DNA of 27,940 nucleotides, taken from contig CAWVWE010000028.1 in the NCBI GenBank assembly GCA_963933975.1, positions 1 to 27,940 of the forward strand, read 5' to 3'. This DNA comes from UBA10364 sp905182675. GTDB taxonomy: Bacteria > Bacteroidota > Bacteroidia > Flavobacteriales > Schleiferiaceae. How positions within the stretch are numbered: the stretch's first letter is position 1; every line of letters begins with the position of its first letter. The notes beneath the pieces are model-generated. The model had not been told where the DNA came from. It saw only the letters and a program-made list of their open reading frames with translations, and did not search any database. The translations under genes were made by a program, and so were the position numbers. Below, piece by piece: positions 8,928 through 16,418 of the stretch.

Positions 8928-10520
8928 ATGCCTATGAAAAAGTTTACACTTTTTGTTTTTGCACTTTTGATTTCAAGTAGCGCGTTCGCACAACGTTACA
9001 CTACTCCAATCTTTAGTGCTTCAGACGTTGTAAAATCGTCTAACGTTGCCTATGGGGTGAATTACAACCCATACATTGATTCTGCTCTTTTAGGTGGAAC
9101 CAATATTCAACCATTGTATGCTGATTTTTATATGCCTTCACCGGCTGTAGATACAGTGTCTAACCGTCCTGTTGTTATTGTATGGCATACAGGTTCATTC
9201 CTACCTAAAGGTATAAATGGATCGCCATTAGGTACAAAGGAGGATAGTGCAGTAGTTGAAATGTGTACCCGTTTTGCAAGAATGGGGTACGTAAGTATCG
9301 CGGCATCTTATCGTTTAGGTTGGCTAGCTAATAGCACCAATTTAGACTTAAGAAGAGGTACTAACCTTCTCGCTGTATACTACTCGATTCAAGATGCTAA
9401 AAGCTTGGTTCGTTACCTTAATTTGACTCAAGTTGGCGCAGGAAATCCTTATGGAATTAATGCGAGCAACACGATTATGGTTGGGCAAGGTTCAGGTGGT
9501 TACTTGACTTTTGCTTACGCGACGATAGACAAGTATTCTGAAGTAGCTGGTCCTAGCAAATTTGCGTATCAGGATACTATTGGAATGTTTGGACAACCAG
9601 TTTCTATAGGTGATCCTTATATCGATACTGCTTTCGCAGGAGGTATTGATGGTTTCGGTGGAGCTGTTACAGTTACTGGTGTTACAGCTGGTGGTCTTCC
9701 AACTATGGATTACTCTGCAACTGGACGTAACTACGAGAATCATGCAGGTATGCCAGATGATGTATTGATGGTTATCAATATGGGTGGAGCCATGGGTGAT
9801 GGAGCTTGGCTAGAAGCTGGTGATATCCCAATGCTTAGTATTCATAGTAAGTATGATTTCTTTGCTCCGTATGATACTGGTATGGTATATGTACCAATTG
9901 GTCAGCAATTCTTCCCAGTGGTTAGTGTAACTGGATCATATGCGGCAATTAAAGCGGCAAATGCTCTTGGTAATAATGATATTTTCTTAAATGAAAACTA
10001 TACTGATCAAGTGTGGGTAGATCAACAGAGTACTAACCCTTCTAGTGAAGAGTGTCTCTACACGATCGAAATTCCACCAGCAAGCGCTACAATGCCGTGG
10101 GTAGTTCACACTTCTCCATGGAATTGGTACGATGCGAATGATCCAATGGCATCTCAGAATCCAGCGAATCCAAACGTAAAGGCTACTTCTATGGCTTGGA
10201 TCGATACCGTGATGACGTTTATCGTTCCTAGAATGGCAACGGTGTTGCAAGCTGAAGGTGTTGCTGCAGGCATTCAAGAGGTAACTCTTGAGTTAAGCAT
10301 CTATCCAAATCCAGCCTCAGGTTTACTTCATATTGAATCTGAAGATGGTTCAGTTATAGATGCTTTAACGGCTTACGACATTACAGGTCGTGTCGTTCTT
10401 GCGGAAACAGGACTTACGGCTGTTGAGGAGTTAGACCTTTCTAGTTGGAGTTCAGGTGTATACATCTTGAAAATCGAGTCTCGTGGAGGCACGGCAGTAA
10501 GACGTATTACCGTTAAATAA
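8928..10520 (+). CDS. Secreted alpha/beta-hydrolase-like esterase with T9SS type A sorting domain
   Basis: Probable extracellular or cell-surface esterase/lipase-like hydrolase; substrate unknown. The Sec signal peptide is MKKFTLFVFALLISSSAFAQ; the second ATG (8934) gives MKKF directly, so the true start may be two codons later. The hydrolase core (about 50-420) resembles carboxylesterases: PVVIVWHTGSF at the oxyanion position, MGYVSIAASYRLG, QDAKSLVRYL, a nucleophile elbow VGQGSGGYL with candidate Ser189, candidate Asp310 in HSKYDFFAPY, and candidate His394 in WVVHTSPW. The elbow has Gln where G-x-S-x-G has its first Gly, and the oxyanion motif is HTGS instead of HGGx, so activity is inferred only. 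The last about 75 residues form a T9SS type A domain: SIYPNPASGLLHIES, YDITGRVV, SSGVYILKI, then a basic end RRITVK. It sits 17 bases after the TonB receptor and is followed by a strong terminator. Confidence 0.82.
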   Translation: MPMKKFTLFVFALLISSSAFAQRYTTPIFSASDVVKSSNVAYGVNYNPYIDSALLGGTNIQPLYADFYMPSPAVDTVSNRPVVIVWHTGSFLPKGINGSPLGTKEDSAVVEMCTRFARMGYVSIAASYRLGWLANSTNLDLRRGTNLLAVYYSIQDAKSLVRYLNLTQVGAGNPYGINASNTIMVGQGSGGYLTFAYATIDKYSEVAGPSKFAYQDTIGMFGQPVSIGDPYIDTAFAGGIDGFGGAVTVTGVTAGGLPTMDYSATGRNYENHAGMPDDVLMVINMGGAMGDGAWLEAGDIPMLSIHSKYDFFAPYDTGMVYVPIGQQFFPVVSVTGSYAAIKAANALGNNDIFLNENYTDQVWVDQQSTNPSSEECLYTIEIPPASATMPWVVHTSPWNWYDANDPMASQNPANPNVKATSMAWIDTVMTFIVPRMATVLQAEGVAAGIQEVTLELSIYPNPASGLLHIESEDGSVIDALTAYDITGRVVLAETGLTAVEELDLSSWSSGVYILKIESRGGTAVRRITVK

Positions 10521-10542
10521 GCGATAACACAACTTATTAATG

Positions 10543-10571
10543 ATCCCTGCCTTTCGGCAGGGATTTTTTTT
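10543..10571 (+). terminator. Rho-independent terminator after the secreted hydrolase
   Basis: A perfect nine-base-pair stem, ATCCCTGCC (10543-10551) and GGCAGGGAT (10556-10564), with a TTTC loop is followed by an eight-T run ending at 10571. It lies 22 bases after the hydrolase stop and separates the receptor/hydrolase unit from the aminotransferase gene, whose promoter box begins four bases later. Confidence 0.93.
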
Positions 10572-10575
10572 GCCC

Positions 10576-10583
10576 TAATTTTG
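10576..10583 (+). promoter_or_regulatory. Bacteroidetes -7 box TAATTTTG for the aminotransferase gene
   Basis: TAATTTTG matches the Bacteroidetes primary-sigma -7 consensus TAnnTTTG exactly. It lies directly after the terminator T-run and 17 bases before the ATG at 10601, implying a leader of only about 10-12 bases. No convincing -33 TTTG is seen at the usual spacing, where the terminator hairpin sits. Confidence 0.6.
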
Positions 10584-10600
10584 CCGATAAATACCTTCCT

Positions 10601-11449
10601 ATGATCAATTACAATGGTGCCATCATTGAAAAAGCTGACCTACCAAGTGCCGATATTGCAAGAGCAACTATGTATGGCGATGCTGTATTTGAGACGCTTA
10701 AAATGCAAGAAGGAAAGCTCTTTTTTATTGAAGATCACTATTTTAGATTGATGGCTGGTATGCGGATTCTACGCATGCCAATTTCTATGGATTTCACACC
10801 TGAGTTCTTTATTGAACAGGCGGAACGTTTGGCAGAAGAGGTTGCCATTGAAAATGGTAGATTACGAATTCAGGTGGTACGTGTTGCGGATGGAAAATAT
10901 ACTCCATCAGAAGATCAATCTACGGTATGGTGGATGGAACTTGAAGAGCTAGAATCTATCGAGTATATCCATGCAGAAAAGGGTTTGACTGTGGATTTGT
11001 TTAAGGACCATTATATTCAGCCAGGACTACTTTCTACCATTAAGTCGTCAAACAGTCTTCCATACGTCTTAGGAGGTATTTACGCGCGTGAAAACAACTT
11101 AGATGCGGTATTGATGGTAAACGATAATAAAATGCTTGTAGAGGCAAATGCGTCTAATGTATTTGTTTTAAAGGGCGATGTGCTTAGAACTGCTCCTCTT
11201 GAAGATGGAGCACTACGTGGCGTATTTCGTAAAAATCTTTTGAACTGGGGGAAAGAGATAGGTTTACAGGTAAAGGAAGAGAGTATAAATCCTTTCGATT
11301 TGCAAAAAGCAGATGAAATTTGGCTCACCAATACCATTACCGGAGTACAGTGGGTCGAAAAATATAGAAAGAATACTTACAAGGGTGATAAAGCGAAAGA
11401 GCTTGTCGAATTACTTGAGCGTAAATTAAATGTGTTAGGCGCTCTCTAA
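10601..11449 (+). CDS. Class IV PLP-dependent aminotransferase family protein (PabC-like)
   Basis: Fold-type IV PLP enzyme. The family includes 4-amino-4-deoxychorismate lyase (PabC), branched-chain aminotransferase and D-amino-acid aminotransferase. The sequence shows the N-terminal NYNGAIIEKADLPSADIARATMYGDAVFETL typical of the fold in a form interrupted only by normal variation, the PLP lysine candidate K148 in TIKSSNSLPYVLG, the VEANASNVFV cofactor-phosphate segment and the TAPLEDGALRGV loop. Length (282) fits PabC or DAAT better than the longer IlvE. With folD and fmt nearby a folate role is plausible, but motifs alone cannot separate lyase from transaminase. Its stop overlaps the end of the convergent yqgE by four bases. 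It is expressed from its own short-leader promoter. Confidence 0.85.
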   Translation: MINYNGAIIEKADLPSADIARATMYGDAVFETLKMQEGKLFFIEDHYFRLMAGMRILRMPISMDFTPEFFIEQAERLAEEVAIENGRLRIQVVRVADGKYTPSEDQSTVWWMELEELESIEYIHAEKGLTVDLFKDHYIQPGLLSTIKSSNSLPYVLGGIYARENNLDAVLMVNDNKMLVEANASNVFVLKGDVLRTAPLEDGALRGVFRKNLLNWGKEIGLQVKEESINPFDLQKADEIWLTNTITGVQWVEKYRKNTYKGDKAKELVELLERKLNVLGAL

Positions 11450-12009
11450 TTTAGGAGAGGATCTTTTGGTGCATTAGCCCACAGGGCATAATTACCTCCA
11501 AGATCTAGCATGTACTCTTTCCACGTCTCTTTTCGAACAGTCAATGGATCTAATTCCAATGGCGGGTTTACGACAATCCATGTTCCGTCGGCAATCTCAC
11601 GTTCTAATTGGCCTTCAGACCAACCGCTGTATCCTAAAAATAGTTTTGGTAAACGCGCCTCAATACTGTGTTTTTGAGTGGTTCGAAACGCTTCTTGGAA
11701 AACATCAAAATCCCCTCCAAAATAGATGTCGTTGTTGATTAGTTTTGCACCTGGTAAGTTGTCAAAAGAGTGTAGGAAAAATAAGGCATCCTGCTCAACG
11801 GGACCTCCAAAAACAATGGCATCTTTGCCTTCCAGGTCATTGATGAAATCTTGTGCGAGGAGAAGACTTTCCTTATTTAGTGCAAAGCCCATAGAACCTT
11901 CATGGTTGTGTTCGGTTAAATACACAATGCTCTGCTCAAAGAATCCATCTCCAATAAGTGGCTTGGAAATTAAAAGTGATCCTTTGCTTGGTGCGTTCTT
12001 TTGCTTCAT
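11446..12009 (-). CDS. YqgE/AlgH family protein (UPF0301)
   Basis: Member of the widespread YqgE/AlgH family; its biochemical role is not established. The 187-residue length and the opening pattern GSLLISKPLIGDGFFEQSIVYLTEHN, read here in shorter pieces as KGSLLISKP, FEQSIVYL and GSMGFALNK, are diagnostic, as are VFGGPVEQDALFFLHS and FLGYSGWSEGQLE. No signal peptide or membrane segment is present, so it should be cytoplasmic. Its stop overlaps the aminotransferase stop by four bases on the opposite strand. Its ATG lies 17 bases from the divergent pdxH ATG, so both promoters must sit within or against each other's coding sequence; TATGTTTT inside pdxH is a one-mismatch -7 candidate for it. Confidence 0.93.
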   Translation of the reverse strand: MKQKNAPSKGSLLISKPLIGDGFFEQSIVYLTEHNHEGSMGFALNKESLLLAQDFINDLEGKDAIVFGGPVEQDALFFLHSFDNLPGAKLINNDIYFGGDFDVFQEAFRTTQKHSIEARLPKLFLGYSGWSEGQLEREIADGTWIVVNPPLELDPLTVRKETWKEYMLDLGGNYALWANAPKDPLLN

Positions 12010-12026
12010 TAGACTAATTTAGACAT

Positions 12027-12665
12027 ATGGATTTAAAAAACATACGCGAAACCTATAAGTTCAACTCTTTGGACGAGCAGGAAATTTCAGGTAATCCCTT
12101 TACACAGTTCACGGAATGGCTTGAGACCTACCGGAAACTGGAGGTAAAGGATTCCAATGCGATGGCAATAGCCACAGTAGACGCTAATGGCATACCTCAA
12201 AATAGAATCGTTCTTTTAAAAGAGATCCGTCCCGAAGGACTTGTATTCTTTACAAATTATGAGAGCGACAAAGGAGAGCAATTGCAATTGAACCCTAATA
12301 TTTCTGCGCTTTTCTTTTGGAGAGAGCAGGAGCGTCAAGTGCGGATCACCGGAAAAGTCAGAAAGATTGAGAAAGAAGAGAGCATGGATTACTTTCGCAC
12401 GCGTCCTCATTTAAGTAAGATTGGAGCAGCTGCATCTGATCAAAGTAAATTCATCCAATCAAGGGCCGCATTAGAAGATAAGTTTAACGCATTTAATGAG
12501 CAGTATCCTGAAGGTAGTGATGTGCCTATGCCATCGGCATGGGGTGGTTATATCATAACGCCCGAAGTATTCGAGTTCTGGCAGGGTAGGGAGGGTCGAC
12601 TTCATGACCGACTACTATTTTCGAAAGACAAAAAATCCTGGAAGATTTCAAGAATTCAGCCATAA
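12027..12665 (+). CDS. pdxH: Pyridoxamine 5'-phosphate oxidase
   Basis: FMN enzyme that oxidises pyridoxine/pyridoxamine 5'-phosphate to pyridoxal 5'-phosphate, the cofactor used for example by the class IV aminotransferase two genes away. At 212 residues it has full length. Family marks include NAMAIATVDANGIPQNRIVLLKE-type opening (seen as AMAIATVDA and RIVLLKE), GLVFFTNYESDKGEQL, FFWREQERQVRITG, the PSAWGGYIITPEVFEFWQG segment and the C-terminal GREGRLHDRLLF with the catalytic RLHDR. The start ATG at 12027 gives the normal N-terminus. TAATTTAG at 12015-12022 is a one-mismatch -7 box immediately before the start. The stop codon runs directly into the A-rich arm of a bidirectional terminator. 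Confidence 0.97.
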   Translation: MDLKNIRETYKFNSLDEQEISGNPFTQFTEWLETYRKLEVKDSNAMAIATVDANGIPQNRIVLLKEIRPEGLVFFTNYESDKGEQLQLNPNISALFFWREQERQVRITGKVRKIEKEESMDYFRTRPHLSKIGAAASDQSKFIQSRAALEDKFNAFNEQYPEGSDVPMPSAWGGYIITPEVFEFWQGREGRLHDRLLFSKDKKSWKISRIQP

Positions 12666-12697
12666 AAAAAAGCCCTCCAATACTGGAGGGCTTTTTT
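12666..12697. terminator. Bidirectional Rho-independent terminator between pdxH and HU
   Basis: AGCCCTCCA (12671-12679) and TGGAGGGCT (12684-12692) form a nine-base-pair stem around an ATAC loop, flanked by an A-run on the left and a T-run on the right. It therefore has a U-tract in both transcription directions. It serves the convergent pdxH (+) and HU (-) genes, both of which end within about 25 bases of it. Confidence 0.94.
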
Positions 12698-12717
12698 AAT
12701 TGTGATCTAATATAAAA

Positions 12718-12987
12718 TTAGAGCTTACCGTTTAGATCAGCACCAGCTTTAAATTTAGCTACTTTTTTAGCAGCAATTTTAATAACTGCACCAGTTTGTG
12801 GGTTACGTCCATCACGAGCAGCACGCTCAGAAACAGAAAATGAACCAAATCCAACTAAAGAAACACGACCACCACCAGTTAGGGTTGAACCTACGTTGTT
12901 AGTGAAAGAGTCTAGAGCTGATTTAGCTTGTGCTTTAGAGATGCCAGCGTCTGCTGCCATAGCGTCAATCAATTGTGCTTTGTTCAT
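12718..12987 (-). CDS. hup: HU family histone-like DNA-binding protein
   Basis: Small basic nucleoid protein that bends and compacts DNA as a dimer. At 89 residues it is the standard HU length, beginning MNKAQLIDAMAADAGIS, with dimerisation helices, then GFGSFSVSERAARDGRNPQTG, which contains the DNA-minor-groove arm with RNPQTG, and a C-terminal KFKAGADLNGKL. A longer frame reaches upstream to 13077 but its first 30 residues run across the promoter and have no HU similarity, so the ATG at 12987 is chosen. The codon choice looks restricted, as expected for an abundant protein. It has its own promoter at 13030-13059 and shares a terminator with pdxH, so it is probably a single-gene transcript. 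Confidence 0.96.
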   Translation of the reverse strand: MNKAQLIDAMAADAGISKAQAKSALDSFTNNVGSTLTGGGRVSLVGFGSFSVSERAARDGRNPQTGAVIKIAAKKVAKFKAGADLNGKL

Positions 12988-13029
12988 TGCAAATTGTTTT
13001 TGAATAGTTATTATTAAACGAATGCTTCT

Positions 13030-13059
13030 CAAATATAACAGAAATTTCCATTCAATCAA
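13030..13059 (-). promoter_or_regulatory. Bacteroidetes-type promoter of the HU gene
   Basis: On the minus strand TTGA (13059-13056), an 18-base spacer and TATATTTG (13037-13030) match the -33 TTTG / -7 TAnnTTTG layout, with an exact -7 box. The predicted transcript start is near 13024, giving a leader of roughly 35-40 bases. The -33 region lies within CTTGATTGA, which recurs inverted at 13123-13131. Confidence 0.78.
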
Positions 13060-13131
13060 GCGTAGATAGGCCCTCACGTCAAAAAAGATGTTAAAAGAAG
13101 TTAGGTTTTCGTAAATATAGCACTTGATTGA
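13052..13131. repeat. Nine-base inverted repeat flanking the HU upstream region
   Basis: TCAATCAAG at 13052-13060 and its exact reverse complement CTTGATTGA at 13123-13131 are 62 bases apart. The inner arm covers the HU -33 element; the outer arm sits inside the small near-palindrome CACTTGATTGAGTG (13121-13134). They may be an operator pair or chance in AT-rich DNA. Confidence 0.45.
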
Positions 13132-13134
13132 GTG

Positions 13135-13151
13135 TTTAGACTTAGTCTAAA
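13135..13151. repeat. 17-bp perfect palindrome over the fmt stop codon
   Basis: TTTAGACTTAGTCTAAA is a perfect palindrome around a single central base and includes the fmt TAG (minus strand, 13149-13147). In fmt mRNA it would form a hairpin immediately after translation ends, but no U-tract follows, so it is not a canonical terminator. It could stabilise the 3' end or be a protein-binding site. Confidence 0.5.
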
Positions 13152-14073
13152 GGGATAAAAATGGCTCATTTAGTCCATTAGCGAAGTCCTTTCCGCTCAT
13201 ATTTCTTTTTCCACTTGGTTTAATTTCTATGATTTCAATGCTTCCATTGGGGTAATCCAGAAATAAATGCTTCTCACGAACACTCAATTGTGGAATATCC
13301 GTCTCAAAATGTTCAACACATCTAAGAGCCTTTAAAAATTTATACCCGCTATAATGAGCCCCAGGAAATGGATTCAATCCATGGATTTGATTGATTAATT
13401 CCTGAGGGCTACGTCTAAAATCAAGCTCAGAGTTTTCTTTATTTAGCTTTGGAGCATGTGTGGCGTAATGTTCTACTTGCCTGGTGGGTCTTAGCTCATT
13501 TCTCATTAATCCCTGAACAGTTTCCACGACCATAGACGCTCCTATAGGGAGCAGAGCATCATGTAATTCTCCCGTGGTCATGTTTTCTTCAATATCTATA
13601 GTCTGTTGCAATAAGATACCTCCGGTATCAATCATTTTGTCCAGTAGAAAGGTGGTTAGACCTGTTTGCCGCTCTCCGTTAATAACTGCCCAATGAAGAG
13701 GAGCGGCTCCTCTATATTTTGGGAGTAATGAACCATGTAGATTGAATGTTCCCAATCTAGGCAACATCCAAACTTGCTCAGGAAGCATCCTAAATGCAAC
13801 CACAACAAAAAGATCAGCGTTTAACGCTCTGAGTTGACTTACAAAGCGCTCTTCTTTTAAGTTGGTAGGTTGCAATATCGATATACCCAACTCTAATGAT
13901 TTCGTTTTTACAGGACTTTGTTGGAGCTTTCGCCCTCTACCTGCTGGTTTATCAGCTACAGTTACAATACCCACTATATTGAATCCACTATCATGTAATG
14001 CTTGCAATGGCGCCACCGCGAATTCAGGGGTGCCCATGTAGACTATTCGAAGTGTATTAGAATCTAAGCTCAT
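13147..14073 (-). CDS. fmt: Methionyl-tRNA formyltransferase
   Basis: Transfers a formyl group from 10-formyl-THF to initiator Met-tRNA. At 308 residues it is full length. The N-terminal formyltransferase domain contains VYMGTPEFAVAPL, DKPAGRGRKL, and the catalytic triad N111, H113 (in FNLHGSLLPKYRGAAP) and D149 (in DKMIDTGG), with the same spacing as in E. coli (N106, H108, D144). The C-terminal OB-like tRNA-binding domain carries NPFPGAHY. Its ATG lies 17 bases inside the 3' end of recQ, in another frame, so it is translated as the last member of the AAA_28-recQ-fmt unit. The formyl donor is made by FolD, encoded in the same window. Confidence 0.97.
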   Translation of the reverse strand: MSLDSNTLRIVYMGTPEFAVAPLQALHDSGFNIVGIVTVADKPAGRGRKLQQSPVKTKSLELGISILQPTNLKEERFVSQLRALNADLFVVVAFRMLPEQVWMLPRLGTFNLHGSLLPKYRGAAPLHWAVINGERQTGLTTFLLDKMIDTGGILLQQTIDIEENMTTGELHDALLPIGASMVVETVQGLMRNELRPTRQVEHYATHAPKLNKENSELDFRRSPQELINQIHGLNPFPGAHYSGYKFLKALRCVEHFETDIPQLSVREKHLFLDYPNGSIEIIEIKPSGKRNMSGKDFANGLNEPFLSL

Positions 14074-15853
14074 CGGGAGAACAATTTAAATCAAACCAAA
14101 TATCGTCTAAACTCAAGTTATTTGAAACCATTTCCTTAACCTTCTCATGGTCGGGATAATGGTTGTGTGTGCAACTGCTGCAAGTGCCACACGCTTCACC
14201 CATGGGTTGATCGAAATAAGTTTCAATTTGTTGTACCAAACAATCCGTACTATTTAAGAACTCTAGCATGGATGTTGTCCGCTCAATTTTACTTGACAGC
14301 CAAGCATCAACAAAGTTTTTAGGAAAGGTTAGTGATTTATTAGAAGGACGTGGCTGCATAAAAAGGACTGCACTTCCTGTTTGTTCCGACTCAAATAAAA
14401 TCAATCCTCGTTGTGTAAGTTCGCTCAGCTTCCCTTGGAAGCGATCTATCGTAAAGTGCATCATTGCCGCGAATCTTTTGAGATCAATTCGATGAGCGCT
14501 ATGGGTGGCATTAGGATATATACGCGCGAGGGTTGTAAGAAGCTCGCGGTCCTCAAGTGCTAATCGGTCCCAGGTGTCAATACTCGAAGTAATCGTAAAT
14601 TTAGGCACTGATCGATCACTTTCTATGAACTGCCATAACCCTCTATGTTGTATCAGTTTAATATAGGTGAGCAGAGTAGGGATGTTCAATTTAAATTTCT
14701 CCGCTAAGGATACGATTGAAAATTGCACTTTTAGCTGGTCTCCAGCGCCTACAGCGATCTGATGCTTGCTGCAGAAGCTTTTATAAAACTCTTCAACTGC
14801 TGCTATATTTGGGACTTCAGAAAGTGTCTTCTGCAATCTTGCAACATCATATTGATGGAATAGTACATAGGTGATTGCAACAGACCCATTCCTTCCAGCT
14901 CGACCTATCTCTTGATAATATCCCTCTAGCGTATCTGGAGCATCCCAATGAATCACCCATCCAACATCTCCTTTGTCGATACCCATTCCGAAGGCTGTAG
15001 TGGCAACCATGACTTTTACTTTATTTTCAATCCACAGGGATTGATTTAAGGATTTCAAATCGCCGGAAAGCCCCGCGTGAAAAAAGCAACTAGAATGTCC
15101 TTGTTTATTTAAAACTGCAGATAAAACTTCGCATGACTTCCTGGTTTTCGCATAAATAATTCCAGTTCCTGTCAAAGTTGGAAGTAATCTTAGTAATTGA
15201 CGTTCCTTATTTGGAGTAAATTTGAGTTGTAGATGTAAGTTATCTCGTCGGATTGAACCTTCAAATAATTTGGCATCGGGTATATTCAGCTGTGTATTGA
15301 GATCCCTCTTCACTCTTGCAGTAGCTGATGCGGTTAATGCCAATACAGGAACCTCTGGACGCAATTCTCTCAAAATACTCACATTAAGATAGGAGGGTCT
15401 GAAATCAAAGCCCCATTGAGAAATACAATGTGCTTCATCGATTGCCAGCATGGAGATATTAGCATGTTTGATGTATTCCAAGAACAACGGATTAGCAATT
15501 CTCTCCGGAGCAAAAAAGGCAAATTTATAATTCCCATAACGGAGGTTACGAAACGCTTCATCCATAGAACGAGCGCTATAACTACCTTTGAAATGGAATG
15601 ACTTAATGTTTCGTTTAATTAATCCGTTGTGTTGATCTTCCATAAGTGCTATCAGGGGACTGATAACCATGGTGAGTCCTGGGAAAATCAAACCAGGTAT
15701 TTGATAACAAATGGATTTACCTCCTCCAGTGGGTAATAAGCCAATGGTATCATTTCCGCTTAAGACAGAATCAATAATAGCTTCCTGATGGCCACGAAAT
15801 GATTCGTAGCCCCAGTATTGCTTTAAAAGTTCTAGTGCATTAGGTTGGGTCAT
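14057..15853 (-). CDS. recQ: RecQ-family ATP-dependent DNA helicase (short form, no HRDC domain)
   Basis: 3'-5' superfamily 2 DNA helicase for repair and recombination. Motifs in order: GHQEAIIDSVL (motif 0), Walker A LPTGGGKS at 40-47, DEAH at 139-142 followed by the RecQ-specific CISQWGFDFRPSY aromatic loop, TASATA (motif III), TTAFGMGIDKGDV and QEIGRAGRNG (motif VI). A zinc-binding RQC part has C538, C555, C558 and C561. The protein ends at 598 residues, soon after the zinc module and a shortened winged-helix region, with no HRDC domain. Similar short RecQ proteins are common in Bacteroidota beside a full-length paralogue, so this may not be the main RecQ. Its ATG overlaps the upstream AAA_28 stop (ATGA) and its 3' end overlaps fmt by 17 bases. 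Confidence 0.95.
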   Translation of the reverse strand: MTQPNALELLKQYWGYESFRGHQEAIIDSVLSGNDTIGLLPTGGGKSICYQIPGLIFPGLTMVISPLIALMEDQHNGLIKRNIKSFHFKGSYSARSMDEAFRNLRYGNYKFAFFAPERIANPLFLEYIKHANISMLAIDEAHCISQWGFDFRPSYLNVSILRELRPEVPVLALTASATARVKRDLNTQLNIPDAKLFEGSIRRDNLHLQLKFTPNKERQLLRLLPTLTGTGIIYAKTRKSCEVLSAVLNKQGHSSCFFHAGLSGDLKSLNQSLWIENKVKVMVATTAFGMGIDKGDVGWVIHWDAPDTLEGYYQEIGRAGRNGSVAITYVLFHQYDVARLQKTLSEVPNIAAVEEFYKSFCSKHQIAVGAGDQLKVQFSIVSLAEKFKLNIPTLLTYIKLIQHRGLWQFIESDRSVPKFTITSSIDTWDRLALEDRELLTTLARIYPNATHSAHRIDLKRFAAMMHFTIDRFQGKLSELTQRGLILFESEQTGSAVLFMQPRPSNKSLTFPKNFVDAWLSSKIERTTSMLEFLNSTDCLVQQIETYFDQPMGEACGTCSSCTHNHYPDHEKVKEMVSNNLSLDDIWFDLNCSPDELRF

Positions 15854-16377
15854 ATTGCATTGTGGATAAAGGCCAAACGCTCTTCCACAGTGCCAACAGG
15901 AACTTGTATTAATTCATAACCCATCTCTTGATACGCCTTATAGAGGAACGATTCTACTTCGATACAATCCTCTAATGATTCCATTCGCTCCTTATCTAAG
16001 GAGTGAATATCCGGCCAGACAGGAAGAATGAATATTTTATCGAACTTTTTCGTTTTCATATCCGACATCCACTGTGCTTTGGTTTCCGCATTTCCTTTCA
16101 GAAGATAAGCATAGGAGTCCATGATACTGCGATCGTAAAAATTTAAAGTTTCTAACGAAGCCAGATCATATTGCTTATTACGAAGCTCCCAAACGACCTC
16201 TGTAAAACGATTTAGGTCTTTCCAAGGAAGAACATCCGAGCCCTTTTCAAGACTTTCTTGTATAATTTGTCGCGCCTGTTCGTGAAATACATGGTGTCCT
16301 TGCGCCTCTAATCCAAGGCTTAAGGTTGTTTTTCCTGTAGCGGGTGCTCCTGTTAATACTATTCTCGTCTTTTTCAA
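15850..16377 (-). CDS. P-loop AAA_28 / NadR-type nucleotide-binding protein
   Basis: Small (175-residue) P-loop ATPase or kinase related to the AAA_28/NadR kinase-like group. Cellular substrate is not known. Walker A is GAPATGKT at 10-17; then come HVFHEQARQIIQ, FYDRSIMDSYAYLL (the acidic DR segment typical of these kinases) and a lid-like region with LPVWPDIHSLDKERMES, as in small-molecule kinases. Start choice: the frame is open to a GTG at 16449, but an exact -7 box (TAGTTTTG, minus strand 16412-16405) predicts transcription from about 16399, inside that extension. The TTG at 16377 gives MKKTRIVLTGAP, the usual beginning for the family, so it is preferred. Its stop overlaps the recQ ATG by four bases. 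The tight coupling to recQ-fmt is positional; a joint function is not shown. Confidence 0.8.
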   Translation of the reverse strand: MKKTRIVLTGAPATGKTTLSLGLEAQGHHVFHEQARQIIQESLEKGSDVLPWKDLNRFTEVVWELRNKQYDLASLETLNFYDRSIMDSYAYLLKGNAETKAQWMSDMKTKKFDKIFILPVWPDIHSLDKERMESLEDCIEVESFLYKAYQEMGYELIQVPVGTVEERLAFIHNAI

Positions 16378-16404
16378 TGGGTATGAGATATCTTCGTAAG
16401 ACTG

Positions 16405-16412
16405 CAAAACTA
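16405..16412 (-). promoter_or_regulatory. Bacteroidetes -7 box for the AAA_28-recQ-fmt unit
   Basis: TAGTTTTG on the minus strand matches TAnnTTTG exactly. A TTTA lies 22 bases upstream as a weak -33. A transcript start near 16399 would leave a leader of about 20 bases before the TTG at 16377. The upstream half of this promoter lies within the first codons of the divergent gene starting at 16419. Confidence 0.6.
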
Positions 16413-16418
16413 CTTCTA

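Noticed and set aside
11544..12022. Plus-strand open frames of 64 and 98 codons antisense to yqgE
   Set aside because: They lie wholly opposite a well-recognised YqgE/AlgH gene and show no family motif, signal peptide or promoter of their own.
12988..13077. Upstream extension of the HU frame adding 30 residues
   Set aside because: It runs through the promoter box at 13030-13037 and lacks HU similarity; the ATG at 12987 gives the standard HU start.
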